Source: Limnoperna fortunei (taxonomy: Eukaryota > Mollusca > Bivalvia > Mytilida > Modiolidae). Taken from it: a stretch of 64,000 nt of DNA. The position numbers and the translations under genes are program-made. Below, piece by piece: positions 58,901-64,000 of the stretch. Under the pieces are notes generated by a model, which searched no databases, was not told the origin of the DNA, and saw only the letters and a program-made list of their open reading frames with translations. Within the stretch, counting starts at the first letter, position 1; every line of letters starts with the position of its first letter. The stretch covers positions 45,523,342-45,587,341 of the forward strand of contig OX104124.1 in NCBI GenBank assembly GCA_944474755.1, in the 5' to 3' direction.

Positions 58901-59232
58901 TTGATCTTAAACAAGAAAATTGTCTTTTGGAGGGAATAATCAGTGTGAGACTTGATCTAAGGCAGGAAAATTGTCTATTGATAGGAATACACAGTGTAAG
59001 CCTTGATCTTAGGCAGGAAAGTTGTCTATTGGAGGGAATAATTAGTGTAAGGCATGATCTTAGGCAAGAAAATTGTCTGTTGGAGGGATACACCGTGTAA
59101 GCCTTGATCTTATGCAGGAAAGTTGGTTATTGGAAGGAATACACAGTGTAATCCTTGATCTTATGCAGGAAATTTGTCTGTTGGAAGGAAAACACAGTGT
59201 AGGCCTTGATCTTAGGTAGGAACAGTGTAAGC
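52975..59232 (+). repeat. 51-bp minisatellite array, about 120 copies, stop-free in two frames
   Basis: The unit is close to ggaatacacagtgtaagcct, tgatcttaggcaggaaagtt, gtctattggaa. Fifty-one bases are exactly 17 codons. One plus-strand frame reads EGIHSVSLDLRQESCLL per unit and one minus-strand frame SNRQLSCLRSRLTLCIP. Frames stay open for up to 193 codons (58113-58694) before small indels break them. Variant units recur in the same order in distant blocks, e.g. those starting 55868, 57195 and 58774, so larger blocks have been duplicated. No start-codon context, splice sites or flanking exons support translation. I treat it as non-coding. Confidence 0.95.
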
Positions 59233-59704
59233 ACACAAAACATAAGAAAATGGTTGATAATAAAAAGGTAATAGATGACATTGACCTTTGACCCTGTGAA
59301 ATGTGCAAGGTCAAGGTCAATTATGACCAATAGCGAAGATCTGATGCTCATATATATTATACTTATTTAAATATCGCTTTTCGAAATCATTGGTCAAGGG
59401 AGATAACTGTCATAAAATGTTAATCAAACTTGATGAGGATTCAAGATCTTCAAGACCTCAACCGATGATGACCAACAGTGTTATCTATTACGGTTTAAAA
59501 AATTATCATCACACACGCTATTTGTGACAGGGAAGATAAAAGTGAAGACAAGGTGTTCTGTGTGTCAGGTTTGACAGGGTAAAATGCATAATTGAAATGT
59601 TTAATACCTCCATAGCACAAGACATGTCGTGCAATTTGTATAGCGCAAAGAAAACGTGGCGGAAAGAAAAAATAATAAGAAACAAACAAACACTTTATGG
59701 CTTC
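59233..59704. other. Spacer with a dispersed GACCTTGACC-type repeat
   Basis: About 59278-59330 reads cattgacctttgaccctgtg and aaggtcaaggtcaattatg, text common in the tandem-core elements here. Otherwise nothing supported. Confidence 0.45.
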
Positions 59705-59846
59705 CCACTTTGAAAGTGCAAAGCCTTAATAATAAGAAGAAACTGACTAGCAACTGCAAAGATTTAGTAAGCCCGTATGTACGTATTGGTTTTTTCTCAA
59801 TCAGTTATATCTAAAAGACTATTTCATTTCATACGGTTTAACAACT

Positions 59847-59908
59847 ATGCTGTTTCTGTGGTTTATTTTTACTCTTTGTTATTTGTTTGATTAAGAGTCA
59901 ATCAACCG
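59847..59908 (+). pseudogene. Signal-peptide-like first exon, unit 1, frameshifted
   Basis: Same exon as in the later units, but an extra T gives MLFLWFIFTLCYLFD and a stop. The donor CG|gtaagt is kept. Confidence 0.45.
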
Positions 59909-60861
59909 GTAAGTGTATGTTTATATATAAGACTAACTTGTATTTTTTCAATTTTCATAATAAACGATAACTATCACAGAGTCCAACCATTTTCATTTTA
60001 AATAAGACTCAAAATATTGATAGCATGTAGCAAGGTCTTCTTGTGCGGAATTTTTATGCAAATAAACAAAACATATAAAAACATTCTGTTGTGAGAAAAT
60101 GACAAAAAGAAACGGAACAAAAATATACGAAGGCGCAATACATAATACAAAATTAACCAGTGCTTGTGTTGTGCAAAAAAATTATGCTTGTTCGCATTTA
60201 AAAAAAAATAGTGCAAAAAAACAAACATTTTTTCTTTATTTATATTGAGGTGGAATTTAAAAAAATAATTACATAATGGGTTATATGTTGCATATAAACA
60301 CTGTAGTACATTGTAGGACTCTCTCAAAGTGTAAAGACTTAATAATAAGAAACTTACTAATAACACGAAGGGTCTTCACTAGGGATGTGGAAAATCTTAA
60401 TAATAATATAAACCAGGCTAATAACAAGAAGGCATATTATATCCATATTCCGATTGGAAAACCGTAATTATATGAAGCAGGCAGGAACAGTAGGGCTTCC
60501 CTATCTGATGGAAAACCCCTATAATTAAAAAGGCCAATGTAGGTTCAATGTTTATTTTGTTGAGCCTATTGAGACGAATATTACAATATATTGTGTGGGT
60601 ACATGACACGGTTATAATTTTGTCAATGCAATGGGAAAAACAAATTCGAGATGAAGTAGTCACTACAAACTATCATATATTTGCTTAACTCTTTAAAGTA
60701 CGAGTTACTTTCGATTTGTATATGATTTTGACCTAATCATGTGATATTCCTTTGATTTATTGCTGCAATTAGTAATGCCCGGATGTACTTATTGATTTGT
60801 TCTCAATCAGTTAAATCTAAAACACTAAAAAGGCTATTTCATTTTAAACGGTTTAACAACT

Positions 60862-60922
60862 ATGCTGCTACTGTGGTTTATTTTTACTCTTTGTTATTGT
60901 TTGATTAAGAGTCAATCAACTG
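60862..60922 (+). CDS. Signal-peptide-like first exon, unit 2
   Basis: 61 nt from ATG to ACTG|gtaagt. Encodes MLLLWFIFTLCYCLIKSQST, a strongly hydrophobic leader with a plausible cleavage site near the C-terminal Ser/Gln. The exon ends one base into a codon. No in-frame second exon was found within the unit, so it may belong to a gene continuing beyond the window, or be an orphan exon. Confidence 0.4.
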
Positions 60923-61874
60923 GTAAGTGTATGTTTATATATAAGCCAACTTTTATTTTTACACTTTTTCATAATAAACGATAACTATCCCGGAGTCCAA
61001 CCATTTGAAATAATTTTACATAAAACTCAAAATGTTGATACCAAGTAGCAAGGACTTCTTGTGCGGAATTTTAATTCAAATAAACAAACAAAATATATAA
61101 GAACATTCTGTTGTGAGAAAATGACATAAAAAAGGATCAAACATGTATGAAGACGCAAGACATAATTCAACAAAATTAACCAGTGCTTGTGTTGTGGAAA
61201 AAACAATAACGTTTGTTCGCATTTGAAAAAAATAGCGAGAAACAAACTTTAATTTCATTATATTGCCGTGTAATTTAAAAATTAATTATAGTAGTTTATA
61301 TATTGCATATAAACACTGTAGTACATTGTATGAATCTCTGAAAGTGTAAAGACTTAATAATAAGAAACTGACTAATAACACGAAGGCTCTTCACTAGGGA
61401 TGTGGAAAATCTTAATAATAATATGAACCAGGCTAATAACAAGAAGGCATATTATATCCATATTCCGAGTGGAAATCCGTAATTATATGAAGCAGGCAGG
61501 AACAGTAGGGCTTCCCTCTCTGATGGAAAACCCCTATAAGCAAAAAGGCCAATGTAGGTCCAATGTTTATTTTGTTGAGCCTATTGAGACGAATATTACA
61601 ATATATTGTGTGGGTACATGACACGTTTATAATTTTGTCAATGCCATGGGAAAAACAAATTTGAGATAAAGTAGTCACTACAAACTATCATATATTTGCT
61701 TAACTCTTTAAAGTCCGAGTTACTTTCGATATGTATGTTTTTGACTTAATCATGTGATATTCCTTTGGTTTATTGCTGCAATTAGTAATGCCCGGATGTA
61801 CTTATTGATTTTTTCTCAATCAGTTAAATCTAAAACACTAAAAGAGCTATTTCATTTTAAACATTTTAACAACT

Positions 61875-61935
61875 ATGCTGTTACTGTGGTTTATTTTTAC
61901 TCTTTGTTATTGTTTGATTAAGAGTCAATCAACTG
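61875..61935 (+). CDS. Signal-peptide-like first exon, unit 3
   Basis: Same 20-residue leader as unit 2; one synonymous codon change (CTA to TTA) and an intact gtaagt donor. Confidence 0.4.
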
Positions 61936-62886
61936 GTAAGTGTATGTTTATATATAAGCCAACTTTTATTTTTACACCTTTTCATAATAAACGATAACTT
62001 TCACAGAGTCCAACCATTTTCATTATTTTTATAGAAAACTTTAAATGTTGATAGCAAATAGCAAGGACTTCTTGTGCGGAATTTTAATTCAAATAAACAA
62101 ACAAAATATATAAGAACATTCTGTTGTGAGAAAATGACACAAAAAAGGATCAAACATGTATGAAGACGCAATAGATAATTCAACAAAATTAATCAGTGCT
62201 TGTGTTGTGGAAAAAATAATTACGTTTGTTCGCATTTGAAAAAAATAGTGAGAAACAAACTTTAATTTCATTATATTGCCGTGTAATTTAAAAATTAATT
62301 ATAGTAGTTTATATATTGCATATAAACACTGTAGTACATTGTATGAATCTCTGAAAGTGTAAAGACTTAATAATAAGAAACTGACTAATAACACGAAGGC
62401 TCTACACTAGGGATGTGGAAATCTTAATAATAATATGAACCAGGCTAATAACAAGAAGGCATATTATATCCATATTCCGAGTGGAAATCCGCAATTATAT
62501 GAAGCAGGCAGGAACAGTAGGGCTTCCCTCTCTGATGGAAAACCCCTATAAGCAAAAAGGCCAATGTAGGTCCAATGTTTATTTTGTTGAGCCTATTGAG
62601 ACGAATATTACAATATATTGTGTGGGTACATGACACGTTTATAATTTTGTCAATGCCATGGGAAAAACCAATTTGAGATAAAGTAGTCATTATAAACTAT
62701 CATATATTTGCTTAACTCTTTAAAGTCCGAGTTACTTTCGATATGTATGTTTTTGACTTAATCATGTGATATTCCTTTGGTTTATTGCTGCAATTAGTAA
62801 TGCCCGGATGTACTTATTGATTTTTTCTCAATCAGTTAAATCTAAAACACTAAAAGAGCTATTTCATTTTAAACATTTTAACAACT

Positions 62887-62947
62887 ATGCTGTTACTGTG
62901 GTTTATTTTTACTCTTTGTTATTGTTTGATTAAGAGTCAATCAACTG
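62887..62947 (+). CDS. Signal-peptide-like first exon, unit 4
   Basis: Identical to unit 3 over the exon and donor, consistent with a very recent duplication. Confidence 0.4.
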
Positions 62948-63898
62948 GTAAGTGTATGTTTATATATAAGCCAACTTTTATTTTTACACCTTTTCATAAT
63001 AAACGATAACTTTCACAGAGTCCAACCATTTTCATTATTTTTATAGAAAACTTTAAATGTTGATAGCAAATAGCAAGGACTTCTTGTGCGGAATTTTAAT
63101 TCAAATAAACAAACAAAATATATAAGAACATTCTGTTGTGAGAAAATGACACAAAAAAGGATCAAACATGTATGAAGACGCAATAGATAATTCAACAAAA
63201 TTAATCAGTGCTTGTGTTGTGGAAAAAATAATTACGTTTGTTCGCATTTGAAAAAAATAGTGAGAAACAAACTTTAATTTCATTATATTGCCGTGTAATT
63301 TAAAAATTAATTATAGTAGTTTATATATTGCATATAAACACTGTAGTACATTGTATGAATCTCTGAAAGTGTAAAGACTTAATAATAAGAAACTGACTAA
63401 TAACACGAAGGCTCTACACTAGGGATGTGGAAATCTTAATAATAATATGAACCAGGCTAATAACAAGAAGGCATATTATATCCATATTCCGAGTGGAAAT
63501 CCGCAATTATAGGAAGCAGGCAGGAACAGTAGGGCTTCCCTCTCTGATGGAAAACCCCTATAAGCAAAAAGGCCAATGTAGGTCCAATGTTTATTTTGTT
63601 GAGCCTATTGAGACGAATATTACAATATATTGTGTGGGTACATGACACGTTTATAATTTTGTCAATGCCATGGGAAAAACCAATTTGAGATAAAGTAGTC
63701 ATTATAAACTATCATATATTTGCTTAACTCTTTAAAGTCCGAGTTACTTTCGATATGTATGTTTTTGACTTAATCATGTGATATTCCTTTGGTTTATTGC
63801 TGCAATTAGTAATGCCCGGATGTACTTATTGATTTTTTCTCAATCAGTTAAATCTAAAACACTAAAAGGACTATTTCATTTTAAACATTTTAACAACT

Positions 63899-63959
63899 AT
63901 GCTGTTACTGTGGTTTATTTTTACCCTTTGTTATTGTTTGATTAAGAGTCAACCAACTG
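63899..63959 (+). CDS. Signal-peptide-like first exon, unit 5
   Basis: Leader intact with one Ser to Pro change near its end and one synonymous change. The donor has become gtaggt. The unit is cut by the window end. Confidence 0.4.
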
Positions 63960-64000
63960 GTAGGTGTATGTTTATATATAAGCCAACTTTTATTTTTACA

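Larger units (their letters stand above)
59705..64000 (+). repeat. ~1012-bp tandem array, four units and more, running off the window
   Basis: The marker gcccggatgtacttattgat (first copy gcccgtatgtacgtattgg) starts near 59771, 60778, 61791, 62803 and 63815, giving steps of about 1008, 1013, 1012 and 1012. The last units are almost identical, the first is clearly diverged. Each unit holds a signal-peptide-like exon on the plus strand and an 81-codon minus-strand open frame (for example 61678-61433). Confidence 0.95.

Noticed and set aside
52975..59232. CRISPR-like array of regular 51-bp repeats
   Set aside because: There are no unique spacers; the whole period is repeated and diverges along its length. 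The setting is eukaryotic.
61433..61678. 81-codon minus-strand frame repeated in each 1012-bp unit as a gene
   Set aside because: No signal, domain or splice context. Its conservation follows from the near identity of the units.

Overview
The window is AT-rich nuclear DNA from an animal, most likely a bivalve mollusc. Coding sequence lies in short exons separated by kilobase introns with GT..AG boundaries, and most of the rest is dispersed or tandem repeat. The repeat set is typical of bivalves: tRNA-derived SINEs, AGCTCACCTG-type and GGGGG-palindrome elements with tandem cores, and MITEs. The invertebrate goose-type lysozyme fits this too. The species cannot be fixed from the sequence alone.

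Layout. (1) Positions 1-13,100, plus strand: the 3' half of a divergent sodium/phosphate cotransporter gene (SLC20/PiT family). Four exons have phases that fit each other (3509-3579, 4880-4986, 9013-9198, 12538-12763), and a fifth upstream exon is possible (1262-1367). The N-terminal half must lie before the window or was not recognised. (2) 13,600-23,100: two large AGCTCACCTG elements, a roughly 4-kb satellite with a 960-bp higher-order unit, and smaller elements. (3) 23.8 kb: a possible 3' exon of an unrecognised gene. (4) 30,005-36,111, minus strand: a complete six-exon goose-type lysozyme gene encoding 204 aa, with signal peptide, all three acidic active-site positions, TATA box and poly(A) signal. 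(5) 36-50 kb: gene-poor, with MITEs and foldbacks, SINEs and one decayed extra copy of lysozyme exon 2 near 45.9 kb. (6) 50.3-51.9 kb: a dead CR1/L2-type LINE fragment. (7) 53.0-59.2 kb: about 120 copies of a 51-bp minisatellite whose unit reads as 17 codons without stops. (8) 59.7 kb to the end: a tandem array of about 1012-bp units, each carrying a short exon-like signal peptide with a splice donor.

The two recognised genes show no functional link. One is a membrane phosphate transporter relative, the other a secreted antibacterial muramidase. The most striking events are mobile-element insertions at their splice donors. A SINE landed on the donor of lysozyme exon 3, and its 10-bp target-site duplication copied that donor. 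A 601-bp Mutator-like MITE with a perfect 9-bp target duplication sits directly after the donor hexamer of an SLC20 exon. No prokaryotic system, CRISPR array or rRNA gene is present.
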